Positions 8,207 to 16,483 are shown, counted from the first letter of the stretch. The stretch is DNA of 64,000 nt from an uncultured Lachnospiraceae bacterium (GCA_910577275.1 CAJTMW010000001.1:317566-381565), one strand, 5' to 3'. Notes: generated by a model not told the origin, from the letters alone. Program-made: numbers and translations.

Positions 8207-10582
8207 TCAAATTTTCACCAATCTGGCAAATCCGGCGTACATAATTTTCTGACCGCTCCCGTCAAAATCCACAGTGACCTTATAATCTCTGGGGCCCGGC
8301 TCCAAATCCATAACCGTTCCTTCGCCGTACTTTACATGCTTTACTCTGTCTCCTATATCATATTCAGGTTTTCCTCCGCTGACAGCGCCTTTCTGAATTC
8401 CGGCCGCTTTCAGCACTGCCGCACCGCCGCCTGCGATAAAGGGTTTATTTTCCGCGGCGGTTCCTTTGGGCTTTAGGACAGCCGCCGGCTTATACTTTGC
8501 CGCGGACTCCGGTCGGAAGGAAGCTCCGCCCTGCGCTCCATAGCCAGTCTCCGGTCTCTGGCTCATCCCGCCAAAGCTCCCGGACGCCCTATAGCCAGTC
8601 TCCGCTTCCTGATTCTTCCCGCCAAAGCTCCCTGCGCCGGATTCCGGTTCCGACTCTCCGTCGTCAAGCAGCTCGTCTGGAATTTCCATGACAAAACGGC
8701 TCACCGGATTCATATGGGTCTCTCCGCGAATCATCCGAAGCCTTGCGCTACAAAGCGTCAGGCTTTCTTTGGCCCTTGTAATTCCCACATAGGCCAGCCG
8801 CCGCTCCTCCTCGATTTCCTCCGGGTCGTCCGACGAAATCGTCATGTAGCTGGGAAAGACGCCGTCCTCCATTCCCGCCAGATATACATGGGGAAATTCC
8901 AGTCCCTTTGCGCTGTGCAGCGTCATTAAGAGCACCTTGTTGCTGCCGTTCTCCACATTGTCGATATCCGCCACAAGGGCGACCTCCTCGAGGAACTCCC
9001 GGAGGGTGGGCTGATTATGCGCTTCTTCAAAGGACACAATTTTGCTGATTAATTCGTCAATGTTTTCAATCCGGCTCTCTGCGTTTTCCTCGTCGGAATC
9101 CTCTAACTCCTTCACATAACCGGTAGTTTCGATGATATCCTTTATCAAATCGCTTAAGCCGTAAACTTCCGCCCTGCTCCTGAAAACCTGTATCATCGTC
9201 ACAAAAGGGGTGATTTTTGCGGCGGTTCTTCCCATGCCGGGAATCCGCTCCACATGCTTAAGGGCCTCGTAAAAGCTGATTTCCTCCCTGTCCGCATAAT
9301 CCTGCACCTTCACAATCGTGGCCATCCCGATTCCCCGTCTGGGCACATTGATAATACGCTTTACTGCCAAATCGTCCAGTCCGTTGTCGATGGTTTTCAG
9401 ATAGGCCAGCAAATCCTTGATTTCCTTTCGGGCATAAAAGTTGGTTCCGCCCACCACATTGTAGGGAATCCCTTCCACCACGAAACGTTCTTCCAGAAGT
9501 CTGGCCTGGGCGTTTGTTCGGAAAAGCACGGCGCAGTCGCTGTAATCCGCTTCCTTTTTCCGGCACTTGCGGGCAATATCGTCCACAATAAACTCGGCTT
9601 CCTCAAAGGCATTTAAAAACTGCTTAAATAACACCTTTTTCCCCCCGCCTCTGTCTGTCCAGAGAGTTTTGATTTTTCTCCCCTTATTATTGGAAATTAC
9701 GGCGTTTGCGGCGTCCAGTATGTTCTGGGTGGAGCGATAATTCTGTTCCAAACGAATCACCTCCGCCTCCGGATAAACCTGCTCAAAATCAAGGATATTT
9801 CTGATATTGGCTCCTCTGAACTTATAAATCGACTGGTCGTCGTCTCCCACCACACACAGGTTATGATGGCTTTCCGCAAGCAGCCTTATCAGCTCAAACT
9901 GAGCCGTGTTGGTGTCCTGATACTCGTCCACCATGATATACTTAAAACGGTTCTGATACCCCTTTAGCACCTCCTTATCCGCCTTAAAAAGCTCCACTGT
10001 TTTGACAATCAAATCGTCGAAGTCCATAGCGTTGCTCTTTTTTAAGGCCGCCTGGTACTCGCTGTAGGCCTGGGCAATTTTCTGTTTGCGGAAATCCCCC
10101 ATTGCGGAAAGCGCATATTCCTCCGGGGAAATCAGCTCGTCCTTGGCTGAGGAGATTGCCGAAAGAATGCTTTTTTCCTTCATCATCTTGGGGTCAATCA
10201 TGAGTCTTTTACAGACTTCCTTCATGACCGCTTTCTGGTCGTCCGTATCATAGACTGTAAAATTATTTTCATACCCTAAACGGTCGCCGTAGCGGTGAAG
10301 TATTCTGATGCAGGTGGAATGAAAGGTGGTAACCCAGACGCTGTCCGAGCCCATCCCTACAATTTTTTCCACCCGTTCCTTCATTTCCCCGGCCGCCTTG
10401 TTGGTAAAGGTAATCGCCATGATATTCCATGGATTGACCCCCAGCTCGTCAATCAGATAGGCAATTCTGTGAGTCAGAACCCTGGTCTTGCCGGAACCGG
10501 CCCCCGCCAGCAGAAGCACCGGCCCCTCTGTGGTAAACACGCCTTTTTTCTGCTGTTCATTCAAGGTATCGTATATACTCAT
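8207..10582 (-). CDS. pcrA: ATP-dependent DNA helicase PcrA (UvrD/Rep family)
   Basis: A 791-residue superfamily 1A 3'-5' helicase acting in nucleotide excision repair, replication restart and removal of RecA filaments. Motifs in order: Q motif (LNEQQKKGV), Walker A (LLLAGAGSGKTRVLTHR), motif II (MVDEYQDTNTAQFEL), motif III (VGDDDQSIYKFRGANI), motif IV region (LEQNYRST), motif V (LMTLHSAKGLEFPHVY) and motif VI (RRLAYVGITRAKESL). The C-terminal 130 residues are a variable Gly/Ser/Pro/Lys linker with two repeats of the type GSFGGxxQxxETGYxA, then a Tudor-like end (YDIGDRVKHVKYGEGTV) that in PcrA binds RNA polymerase. It starts 12 bp after the zinc-ribbon gene and is probably in one operon with it. 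Confidence 0.97.
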   Translation of the reverse strand: MSIYDTLNEQQKKGVFTTEGPVLLLAGAGSGKTRVLTHRIAYLIDELGVNPWNIMAITFTNKAAGEMKERVEKIVGMGSDSVWVTTFHSTCIRILHRYGDRLGYENNFTVYDTDDQKAVMKEVCKRLMIDPKMMKEKSILSAISSAKDELISPEEYALSAMGDFRKQKIAQAYSEYQAALKKSNAMDFDDLIVKTVELFKADKEVLKGYQNRFKYIMVDEYQDTNTAQFELIRLLAESHHNLCVVGDDDQSIYKFRGANIRNILDFEQVYPEAEVIRLEQNYRSTQNILDAANAVISNNKGRKIKTLWTDRGGGKKVLFKQFLNAFEEAEFIVDDIARKCRKKEADYSDCAVLFRTNAQARLLEERFVVEGIPYNVVGGTNFYARKEIKDLLAYLKTIDNGLDDLAVKRIINVPRRGIGMATIVKVQDYADREEISFYEALKHVERIPGMGRTAAKITPFVTMIQVFRSRAEVYGLSDLIKDIIETTGYVKELEDSDEENAESRIENIDELISKIVSFEEAHNQPTLREFLEEVALVADIDNVENGSNKVLLMTLHSAKGLEFPHVYLAGMEDGVFPSYMTISSDDPEEIEEERRLAYVGITRAKESLTLCSARLRMIRGETHMNPVSRFVMEIPDELLDDGESEPESGAGSFGGKNQEAETGYRASGSFGGMSQRPETGYGAQGGASFRPESAAKYKPAAVLKPKGTAAENKPFIAGGGAAVLKAAGIQKGAVSGGKPEYDIGDRVKHVKYGEGTVMDLEPGPRDYKVTVDFDGSGQKIMYAGFARLVKI

Positions 10583-10594
10583 CTAAAAAACTCC

Positions 10595-11707
10595 TTAACT
10601 ATATTGCCAGCACATCCATGTGATAAGCGCAAGTATGATAATGGCTGCCACAGACGCAATAATCACCTTTGGAACGGAAACCGGCGTTTTGCCGGATACC
10701 TTTCCTGTCTGGCCGTTTACCATAAACTGATAAATTTTTTCCTTATACTTATAGCTGGATATCCAGACCGGCAGCAAAAGGTACTTGTAGGTCAGATTAC
10801 TGAACTTCGTTGTTATCTGCAGGCTTCTTACATGGTCCGCCTGCTTTTGGCGCAGGATTTCTCTTTCAATGTTACCTTGAATCCTGTACTTAATACTTTC
10901 TTTCCCCATATTCCAGGCTTCCTTAAGGCCCACAGAATAACGCTCCGCCGCAAAGCCCGCCACATATTCCGGCTTGTAGGATTTGTTTTCCGCAGTCCGG
11001 TAAGGCTCAATGCCCATCAGCATAGACTGGTTATGGTTCGTGGTGGCGCAGACAAGCTCATCATCAACAGCCAGTTCATATCTGCCTTTCACCGGATACC
11101 AGGTGGTTTCCACCCGGCTTTCCCCTTTGGAATTTTTTATCTCCTTATCCCGCCCGAATTCTCCTTTATAATCAGAGGACGTCTGTGCGTCAAAAGTCCA
11201 GTAGGGGAGATAAACTCCCTTAAAATGCTTTGCCTTTGCGCTTTCCTTCGCCAGCTTCGGACAAAACCACTTTCTTTTAATCCACGACTTAAATAAATCC
11301 GAAGCCTGCTTATCCGTTACCTGAAAGGGAACCACGCCTCCCGGCGCCATAATATTTTTGCCCGCGGCCTCCATCACCTGATTGGAACCGCAGAAAGGAC
11401 ATACGGCGGAAATTTCCAGCGAATCATACACGGATTCCGCCCCGCATGCCTCGCAGATAACGGTTTTCTTCTCTGTCCCCCAGTCGCAGTTGTCCAGATT
11501 TTCCGCAGCGGAAAAATCCAGTTCTTCCGCCGCCTTCGGCTCACCCGCGTTTGCCGCTATCGCCTCGGTATGGCCGCAATAAGGACAGCTAAGGCCCCCG
11601 CTTTTGGGGTCATAATCCATGACGCCGCCGCAGGACGGGCATTTTCTGTCCGTTTCCTCCAGAGTATCCACTGTTTTTGCATCTAAATTTGTATCAAACT
11701 CACTCAT
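10595..11707 (-). CDS. Zinc-ribbon membrane protein of unknown function (TFIIB-type ribbons)
   Basis: A 370-residue protein with two zinc ribbons in the N-terminal third: CPSCGG...CPYCG (residues 23-45) and CEACGA...CPFCG (about 84-104). A large soluble region with many Tyr/Trp residues follows, and one membrane helix at the C-terminus (VIIASVAAIIILALITW). There is no helicase or nuclease motif although such proteins are often loosely labelled as primosomal or TFIIB-like. GGGAGAG lies before the ATG. The gene sits between an SPFH protein that also carries zinc ribbons (20-bp gap) and pcrA (12-bp gap); the first pairing suggests the two proteins act together at the membrane. Confidence 0.75.
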   Translation of the reverse strand: MSEFDTNLDAKTVDTLEETDRKCPSCGGVMDYDPKSGGLSCPYCGHTEAIAANAGEPKAAEELDFSAAENLDNCDWGTEKKTVICEACGAESVYDSLEISAVCPFCGSNQVMEAAGKNIMAPGGVVPFQVTDKQASDLFKSWIKRKWFCPKLAKESAKAKHFKGVYLPYWTFDAQTSSDYKGEFGRDKEIKNSKGESRVETTWYPVKGRYELAVDDELVCATTNHNQSMLMGIEPYRTAENKSYKPEYVAGFAAERYSVGLKEAWNMGKESIKYRIQGNIEREILRQKQADHVRSLQITTKFSNLTYKYLLLPVWISSYKYKEKIYQFMVNGQTGKVSGKTPVSVPKVIIASVAAIIILALITWMCWQYS

Positions 11708-11727
11708 AGCTCTCCCGACTTTCCCGT

Positions 11728-13104
11728 TTATCTGATATCGCTTTCATTGAAAGGGTCGCCGCACTCCGGGCAGAACTTCGGAGGGTTTTTGGGGTCTTCC
11801 GGCTCCCAGCCGCACTTATCGCACTTGTACAAGGGTTCACCGGCAGGCTTTTTGGCGCCGCATTCGGAACAGAATTTCCCTTTATTCACCGCACCGCAGG
11901 AACAGGTCCAGCCCTCCGCCTGAGGTTTGGGCGCGCCGCACTCTGAGCAGAATTTCCCGGTATTTCCGCCGTGTCCGCAGCTGCACATCCAGCCTTCCGC
12001 CTTCTGCGCTGCCGGACTCTGACCGGCTCCGGCGCTTTGCCCCGGCTGCTGCATCGCCGCGCTCTGACCGGCTCCGGCGTTTTGAACCGCCTGCTGTCCC
12101 ATCTGGAAAAGCTGCTGGGCGTTCATCCCTCCGGCCTGAGCCGCCATATTCATTCCGGCAAAGGCCATCATAGGGCCTGCCGACTTATTGGACGCCGCCG
12201 CTTTCATAGCTTCCGCCTGCGCCCCTGCAAGGGTTGCCGCCGCCATGTTGGGATTGCGAAGAACCGCGTTTTTCTGCAGCTCCTTAATCATCGCCTCGTC
12301 TTCCTCGGAAGCCTTCATAGCGTTAATGCCAAAGGATACAATTTCGATTCCCCGAAGCTGCGCCCATTTTGCGGAGAGCACTTCGTTCAAAGCGTCCGCC
12401 AGCTCCATGGTGTGGGCCGGAATCGCGCTGTAGCGCACGCCCATGGCGGATATTTTTGCAAAAGCCGGCTGCAGAGCCGTCATAAGCTCCGTCTTTAACT
12501 GGCTGTCAATCTCGCTTCTCTCATAGTCCTCCGTCACATTCCCGCACACATTCATGTAGAAAAGCAGCGGGTTCGTGATTTTATAAGAATATTCCCCGTT
12601 ACACCTGATGGAAATGTCGATATCAAGTCCGATATTTGCATCCACCACACGGAAAGGAACCGGATTTGCCGTTCCGTATTTATTCCCCATGATTTCCTTT
12701 GTATTAAAGTAATAAACTCTCTGGTCTTTTGCCGTATCTCCGCCGAAAGCAATACGCTTTCCGATTGTGGCAAAGGTTTTTCTCACGTTTTCGCCCAGAT
12801 TGCCGTAAAATAAGCTTGGTTCTGTGGAAGTGTCATATGTAAATTCTCCTGCTTCCGCACAGAATTCAACAACCTTTCCCTGGTCAACAATAATCATGCA
12901 TTGTCCTTCATTGACGGCAACAGCCGAACCGTTGGATATGATATTATCCTCGCCCTTGTTGTTTCCTCCGCTTCTTTTACTTGTACGCTTCTTTCCTTTT
13001 GCAACCAGCACGCTTGTATCCAGCGAATCGCAGTAAAAATATTCGCGCCACTGGTCGGCCATAACGCCCCCCGCCGCACTGGTAACAGCCTTAATCAAAC
13101 CCAT
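11728..13104 (-). CDS. SPFH/Band-7 domain protein with C-terminal zinc ribbons
   Basis: A 458-residue protein. The N-terminal 300 residues form an SPFH (stomatin/prohibitin-like) core of the type often annotated as virion core protein or YdjI-like. An Ala/Gln/Gly/Met-rich segment (about 300-375) and at least three CxC or CxxC zinc ribbons follow (CSCGHGGNTGKFCSECG, CSCGAVNKGKFCSECG, CDKCGWEPEDPKNPPKFCPE). The start at 13104 follows a perfect AAGGAGG; the frame is open 35 codons further but has no ribosome site there. SPFH proteins form oligomeric membrane-associated scaffolds. It is the first gene of an apparent operon with the zinc-ribbon membrane protein and pcrA. The biochemical role is unknown. 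Confidence 0.85.
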   Translation of the reverse strand: MGLIKAVTSAAGGVMADQWREYFYCDSLDTSVLVAKGKKRTSKRSGGNNKGEDNIISNGSAVAVNEGQCMIIVDQGKVVEFCAEAGEFTYDTSTEPSLFYGNLGENVRKTFATIGKRIAFGGDTAKDQRVYYFNTKEIMGNKYGTANPVPFRVVDANIGLDIDISIRCNGEYSYKITNPLLFYMNVCGNVTEDYERSEIDSQLKTELMTALQPAFAKISAMGVRYSAIPAHTMELADALNEVLSAKWAQLRGIEIVSFGINAMKASEEDEAMIKELQKNAVLRNPNMAAATLAGAQAEAMKAAASNKSAGPMMAFAGMNMAAQAGGMNAQQLFQMGQQAVQNAGAGQSAAMQQPGQSAGAGQSPAAQKAEGWMCSCGHGGNTGKFCSECGAPKPQAEGWTCSCGAVNKGKFCSECGAKKPAGEPLYKCDKCGWEPEDPKNPPKFCPECGDPFNESDIR

Positions 13105-13137
13105 TTTTCGTCCTCCTTCAGTTCTTTTACTGGTTCT

Positions 13138-13166
13138 ATTATATATTTTTTGACATTTATTGTCCA
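13138..13166 (-). promoter_or_regulatory. Promoter of the SPFH / zinc-ribbon / pcrA operon
   Basis: On the minus strand, TGGACA and a perfect TATAAT are spaced 17 bp apart, with the -10 box 34 bp upstream of the SPFH start codon. Confidence 0.7.
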
Positions 13167-13267
13167 TTAAAATAGCTTTTATCCAAAAAAGAAAATGGAC
13201 AGGCGACATTTTTTATCAGTTACATAAAATAAAGAATCGGTTTATTAAATAAAAAACGGAGGTTATT

Positions 13268-14308
13268 ATGAGAAGAAATTCAAAATTACGCTTACTTAAA
13301 AAAACGGCTTCGCTTCTGCTTGCCGGCATACTTCTTGCCGGAAGCCTTGCCGGATGCGGAAAGACGGCGGATAAAAGCGAAAGCAGGACAGTTACTTTAA
13401 ACGAGGTTGCCCATTCCATCTTTTACGCTCCCATGTATGTGGCAATTGAGGAAGGTTATTTCAAGGAGGAAGGCATTGAACTTAATCTGGTAACCGGCTT
13501 CGGCGCCGATAAGACGATGACTGCCGTTTTGACTGATGAAGCGGACATTGGTTTTATGGGAAGCGAATCCACCATCTATACCTATGCCGGAGGGACTTCG
13601 GATTATGTGGTGAATTTTGCGCAGCTCACCCAGAGAGCCGGTAATTTCCTCGTTTCAAGGCAGCCGATTGAGAATTTCACCTGGGATATGCTAAAGGGCA
13701 CGAATGTGCTGGGAGGACGGGCAGGCGGTATGCCCGAGATGGTATTCGAGTTTATTTTAAATAAAAACGGAATTGACCCGAAGGCCGACCTTTCCATTGA
13801 CCAGAGCATCGATTTCGGCTCCACGGCCGCCGCTTTTTCGGGAGGGCAAGGAGATTTTACGGTCGAATTCGAACCCCATGCCACCTCTCTTGAAGCCAAA
13901 GGCGACGGTTATGTCGTGGCATCCCTCGGCGAGGATTCCGGCTATGTTCCCTATACGGCCTTCAGCGCAAAGAAAAGCTACATGGAAGAAAACCCCGATA
14001 CCATCCAGTCATTTACAAACGCTCTCCAAAAAGGCATGGATTACGTGGCAAGCCATTCCCCGGAGGAAATTGCAAAGGTAATTCAGCCGCAGTTTGAAGA
14101 AACCGACATTGAAACCCTCACCACAATCGTGACCCGGTACTATGAGCAGGACACCTGGAAAACCAACCTGATTTTTGAGGAGGACGCCTTTACCCTCCTT
14201 CAGAACATTCTGGAGGAAGGCGGAGAACTGCCTGCCAGAGTTCCCTATGAAGATTTGGTAAACACACAGTTTGCCGAAAATGCTGCCAAAGGCGGCGCGG
14301 ATAAGTAA
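13268..14308 (+). CDS. ABC transporter substrate-binding lipoprotein, NMT1/THI5-like (SsuA/TauA type)
   Basis: A 346-residue exported lipoprotein: a basic start (RRNSKLRLLKK), a hydrophobic core and the lipobox LAGSLAGC around residue 27. The mature part opens with VTLNEVAHSIFYAPMYVAIE and EGYFKEEGIELNLV, typical of NMT1/THI5-like binding proteins that feed pyrimidine-precursor, sulfonate, nitrate or similar importers. CGGAGG precedes the ATG at 13268. It is a single-gene unit: no ATPase or permease lies next to it, so the partner transporter must be encoded elsewhere. The ligand cannot be deduced; a thiamine-precursor or organosulfur ligand would be common for the family. Confidence 0.88.
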   Translation: MRRNSKLRLLKKTASLLLAGILLAGSLAGCGKTADKSESRTVTLNEVAHSIFYAPMYVAIEEGYFKEEGIELNLVTGFGADKTMTAVLTDEADIGFMGSESTIYTYAGGTSDYVVNFAQLTQRAGNFLVSRQPIENFTWDMLKGTNVLGGRAGGMPEMVFEFILNKNGIDPKADLSIDQSIDFGSTAAAFSGGQGDFTVEFEPHATSLEAKGDGYVVASLGEDSGYVPYTAFSAKKSYMEENPDTIQSFTNALQKGMDYVASHSPEEIAKVIQPQFEETDIETLTTIVTRYYEQDTWKTNLIFEEDAFTLLQNILEEGGELPARVPYEDLVNTQFAENAAKGGADK

Positions 14309-14321
14309 TCCGCTTATTGCA

Positions 14322-14368
14322 GTCGCCAAATGTGCATGCATGTAAGCATGCCCGCCGGCTCGTTGCCC
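14322..14368. repeat. Dispersed repeat module, copy A
   Basis: This intergenic stretch shares a block with 21078-21120: both contain GCCAAATGTG, then a variant of ATGCAAGCA, then CCGCCCGGCTC-like sequence ending in GCCC. Just before it, CGCTTATTGCAGTCGC resembles the junction between units of the 38-bp tandem repeat at 21125-21238. It is probably a degenerate non-coding repeat family of this genome. Confidence 0.45.
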
Positions 14369-14371
14369 GGG

Positions 14372-14418
14372 AAAAAACCTGCCGGATGGATACGCTTCCG
14401 TACCTGTCCGGCAGGTTT
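14372..14418 (-). terminator. Rho-independent terminator after the ECF sigma operon
   Basis: A perfect 12-bp stem (14375-14386 with 14407-14418) with a 20-base loop; on the minus strand it is followed by a T run, so it terminates the sigma-factor operon. It could also stop transcription from the convergent binding-protein gene. Confidence 0.8.
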
Positions 14419-14443
14419 GATATTCCCTTCTGCGGGAAATCTC

Positions 14444-14794
14444 CTACCAGTAAATTCCCGAACTGCTTCTCCACGCAAAATCCAGTATTCCCATAATGAT
14501 GGAAAATCCCGTAAGCACCATGGTAAGCACAATTGCCGCAACGTCGTAAATAATTTTATTCTGCTCCAGCAACCGTCCATTTTCATCCCGTATCTCATAA
14601 GTTTTTCTGGTGCATCCAAGGAGCACCTCCACGCCAAGGGAAATGAGTATCAGCGGCCAGAAGTGCAAAACCGCTTCATAATTCAGCCTAGGCAAAAATA
14701 ATCGGCCAAGGAACAGGATTCCCGTAAGCACCAGAAGAATCCCGAAGGTAACGGAACCTACTCTGTGTATTCTGATTATTTGCTTCTCCATCAC
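14444..14794 (-). CDS. Small membrane protein, LiaI/LiaF transmembrane-region-like
   Basis: A 116-residue membrane protein, last gene of the ECF sigma operon. It has two helices close together at the N-terminus (VGSVTFGILLVLTGILFLGR and FWPLILISLGVEVLLG), a charged loop (RKTYEIRDENGRLLEQN) and a C-terminal helix (AAIVLTMVLTGFSIIMGIL). The first part resembles the membrane region of LiaF-type envelope-stress proteins, an assignment from general pattern only. Its start overlaps the stop of the upstream gene by 4 bp (ATGA), so the two are translationally coupled. It probably works with the sigma factor in envelope sensing; this is inference from context. Confidence 0.7.
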   Translation of the reverse strand: MMEKQIIRIHRVGSVTFGILLVLTGILFLGRLFLPRLNYEAVLHFWPLILISLGVEVLLGCTRKTYEIRDENGRLLEQNKIIYDVAAIVLTMVLTGFSIIMGILDFAWRSSSGIYW

Positions 14795-15375
14795 TTATCC
14801 TCCCGCATGTCAATCATGTTGGCAGGTACTTCCTCTTCCTTCTTTTTTTCGTCCTCGACGGACACCTTTTTTCCGCCAATCATTTTTATCCCCGCGAAGA
14901 TAATCCCTAGCCCGATGATAATGCTGGGCACATAGTTGCCAATCTGCCACATAATACTGTAGATAAAGCGGTACTCTCTGGGAAGCAAATCATAAAGCAG
15001 ATTTCCCAGAGAATTCCACAAAAAACAGATTCCTGCAAAAATCAGAATATATGCCACCCACTGATGATACTTTTTCAGAAAGGTTTCAATTCCCGGCAGG
15101 GAATCCAGCCCGAAAAGGTATTCGTCGGCAACTTCCCTGAATTCCTCGTCATTTAAACTGGCAAGATGATTGGCGTGAAAAAAGCTGTAAAACCACACTA
15201 CAACCGCGAGAACGGAAAGAACGCCCATTCGCAACGATGATGCTATCACGATAGATGCGGCAAAGGTAACCATCAGGGAAAGTCCCGTTTTCAGAAATCC
15301 CATATACATCTCCGCCGCCCCGGGTATCAGTGAGAAACAAAAAGTGAAAAATCTGTTCTTTTTCTTAGTCTTCAT
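14791..15375 (-). CDS. Polytopic membrane protein of the ECF sigma operon
   Basis: About 194 residues from the ATG at 15375, which follows GGAGG with 8-bp spacing; the longer frame lacks a ribosome site. The N-terminus KKKNRFFTFCFSLIPGAAEM plus a following helix pair resembles small TM2-like membrane proteins. Two more hydrophobic segments follow (YILIFAGICFLWNSLGNLL and IIIGLGIIFAGIKMIGG), then a charged Lys/Glu tail. It overlaps the preceding gene by 11 bp and the following gene by 4 bp. No family was recognised with certainty; its place in the operon suggests a partner in sigma-factor control. Confidence 0.7.
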   Translation of the reverse strand: MKTKKKNRFFTFCFSLIPGAAEMYMGFLKTGLSLMVTFAASIVIASSLRMGVLSVLAVVVWFYSFFHANHLASLNDEEFREVADEYLFGLDSLPGIETFLKKYHQWVAYILIFAGICFLWNSLGNLLYDLLPREYRFIYSIMWQIGNYVPSIIIGLGIIFAGIKMIGGKKVSVEDEKKKEEEVPANMIDMREDK

Positions 15376-15826
15376 AATAAATTCCTCCGTCTTCATATAA
15401 ATTATCAAAGCCCCAATTGTTAATCCTGTCAAACCAGGAATTAATCTTCCGGTTTACCTTCCATGTCCCCTCGTTAAAAACAGTATTGAAGTCAATGCGT
15501 TCCTTCCCGTCGTCCTCCTGCTCCCGCATACTTTCCGTGCGGAGCCTCCTTTCCATCTCCTGCTCATGTCCGCTTATTTCGCTTTGCATTGGAAGAATCA
15601 TCAGCATAACAATGGCAGCCGCCATTCCCGTTATAATTTTAATACGATACGCCAGTAAGGAAGCCTGTTTTCCGCCGCCCCCGGACTTTGGCAGTACCTC
15701 CACGGTTTGTTTCGGAAATGCCTGATTCAAAATCTGTTCCTTCATATGTCTTGGCGCATACAGCTCCTGTTGCTCCATCTGCCTGATAAAAAGTTCCAGC
15801 TCCTCGTCTGTCATATAATCCTTCAT
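15365..15826 (-). CDS. Putative anti-sigma factor, single-pass membrane protein
   Basis: A 153-residue protein: a cytoplasmic-looking N-terminus rich in Glu/Gln (YMTDEELELFIRQMEQQELY), one membrane helix (about residues 63-81, IITGMAAAIVMLMILPM), and a hydrophilic C-terminal region with Trp residues that would lie outside. It overlaps the ECF sigma gene by 4 bp, the usual arrangement for a sigma/anti-sigma pair. There is no zinc-binding HxxxCxxC motif, so it would be a non-ZAS anti-sigma factor. The role rests on gene order and topology only. Confidence 0.65.
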   Translation of the reverse strand: MKDYMTDEELELFIRQMEQQELYAPRHMKEQILNQAFPKQTVEVLPKSGGGGKQASLLAYRIKIITGMAAAIVMLMILPMQSEISGHEQEMERRLRTESMREQEDDGKERIDFNTVFNEGTWKVNRKINSWFDRINNWGFDNLYEDGGIYYED

Positions 15827-16392
15827 GCCGTTTCCTCCTTTCCGTAAATTTTCTTCAACATCTCTCTTGCCCGGTAAATCTGCGTCTGAATGGTCTTTAC
15901 GCTTCTGCCATATCTTACTGCGATTTCTTTTGGACTTCGTTCCTCCAGATAATATGCTCTCGCCACTTCATTATAAGGAGGCTTAAGGCTCCCGACTTTT
16001 TCTGACAGCCTTTCTTTTATTTCTTCTTCCATACAGATTTCTTCGGGCGAGCCTCTCTGTTCCACCGTCAGTTCAAAAAAGGCATCCTCTGTAGGCACGC
16101 TCCTCCGCCCTGCGCTCCGCATGTAATCAATGCTCTTATTGGTGGCAATTCTGCAAATCCATGCCTTTTCGTTGCTGCCGTCAAAGGAATCATACTTCTG
16201 AAAAGCGGATAAAAAGGTTTCCTGCATCAAATCCTCAGCCATAAAATAATCGCCGGTCAGCTTATAGCAGATGGAAAAAACAAGTTTATCATATGTATCA
16301 ATCAGTTCCGACAGCTTTTCTTCCGTACAGGCTGACGCCCTTGTCATGGTACTTATTTTCTCCACCCCGCTTTCCGTTTTTCTTACTTTCAT
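15823..16392 (-). CDS. ECF-family RNA polymerase sigma factor
   Basis: A 189-residue sigma-70 family protein with region 2 (YDKLVFSICYKLTGDYFMAE, then DLMQETFLSAFQKYDSFDG and AWICRIATNKSIDYMR) and region 4 (YNEVARAYYLEERSPKEIAV, then GRSVKTIQTQIYRAREML). It directs RNA polymerase to a stress regulon, typically envelope stress, and is usually held by a membrane anti-sigma factor, here presumably the next gene (ATGA overlap). The reported ATG lacks a clear ribosome site; an internal ATG at 16347 follows GGTGGAG and is an alternative. The promoter region is shared with the divergent dehydrogenase gene. Confidence 0.9.
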   Translation of the reverse strand: MKVRKTESGVEKISTMTRASACTEEKLSELIDTYDKLVFSICYKLTGDYFMAEDLMQETFLSAFQKYDSFDGSNEKAWICRIATNKSIDYMRSAGRRSVPTEDAFFELTVEQRGSPEEICMEEEIKERLSEKVGSLKPPYNEVARAYYLEERSPKEIAVRYGRSVKTIQTQIYRAREMLKKIYGKEETA

Positions 16393-16429
16393 TTACTATA
16401 ACGAATTTGTCTTCGAGTTGTCTTCATTT

Positions 16430-16461
16430 TTTATAAACTTTTTCAATCTTTAATGACAAAT
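16430..16461 (-). promoter_or_regulatory. Possible promoter of the ECF sigma operon
   Basis: On the minus strand TTGTCA (16461-16456) lies upstream of TTTATA/TATAAA (16437-16430) with 18-20 bp between them, longer than ideal. The -35 region overlaps that of the divergent dehydrogenase promoter. An ECF-type autoregulatory promoter could also exist here and would not be recognisable without its consensus. Confidence 0.35.
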
Positions 16462-16483
16462 ACTTTACCGGACTATATAATGG
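16455..16483 (+). promoter_or_regulatory. Promoter of the tetritol-dehydrogenase-like gene
   Basis: ATGACA and a perfect TATAAT separated by 17 bp. Between the -10 box and the start codon lies about 80 bp of leader with a dyad (CTTTCC and GGAAAG arms) that could be an operator. Confidence 0.6.

Noticed and set aside
10295..11296. Long plus-strand reading frame of 333 codons
   Set aside because: It is antisense to the pcrA N-terminus and the zinc-ribbon gene, both of which have clear domain motifs and ribosome sites; its own product has no recognisable pattern.
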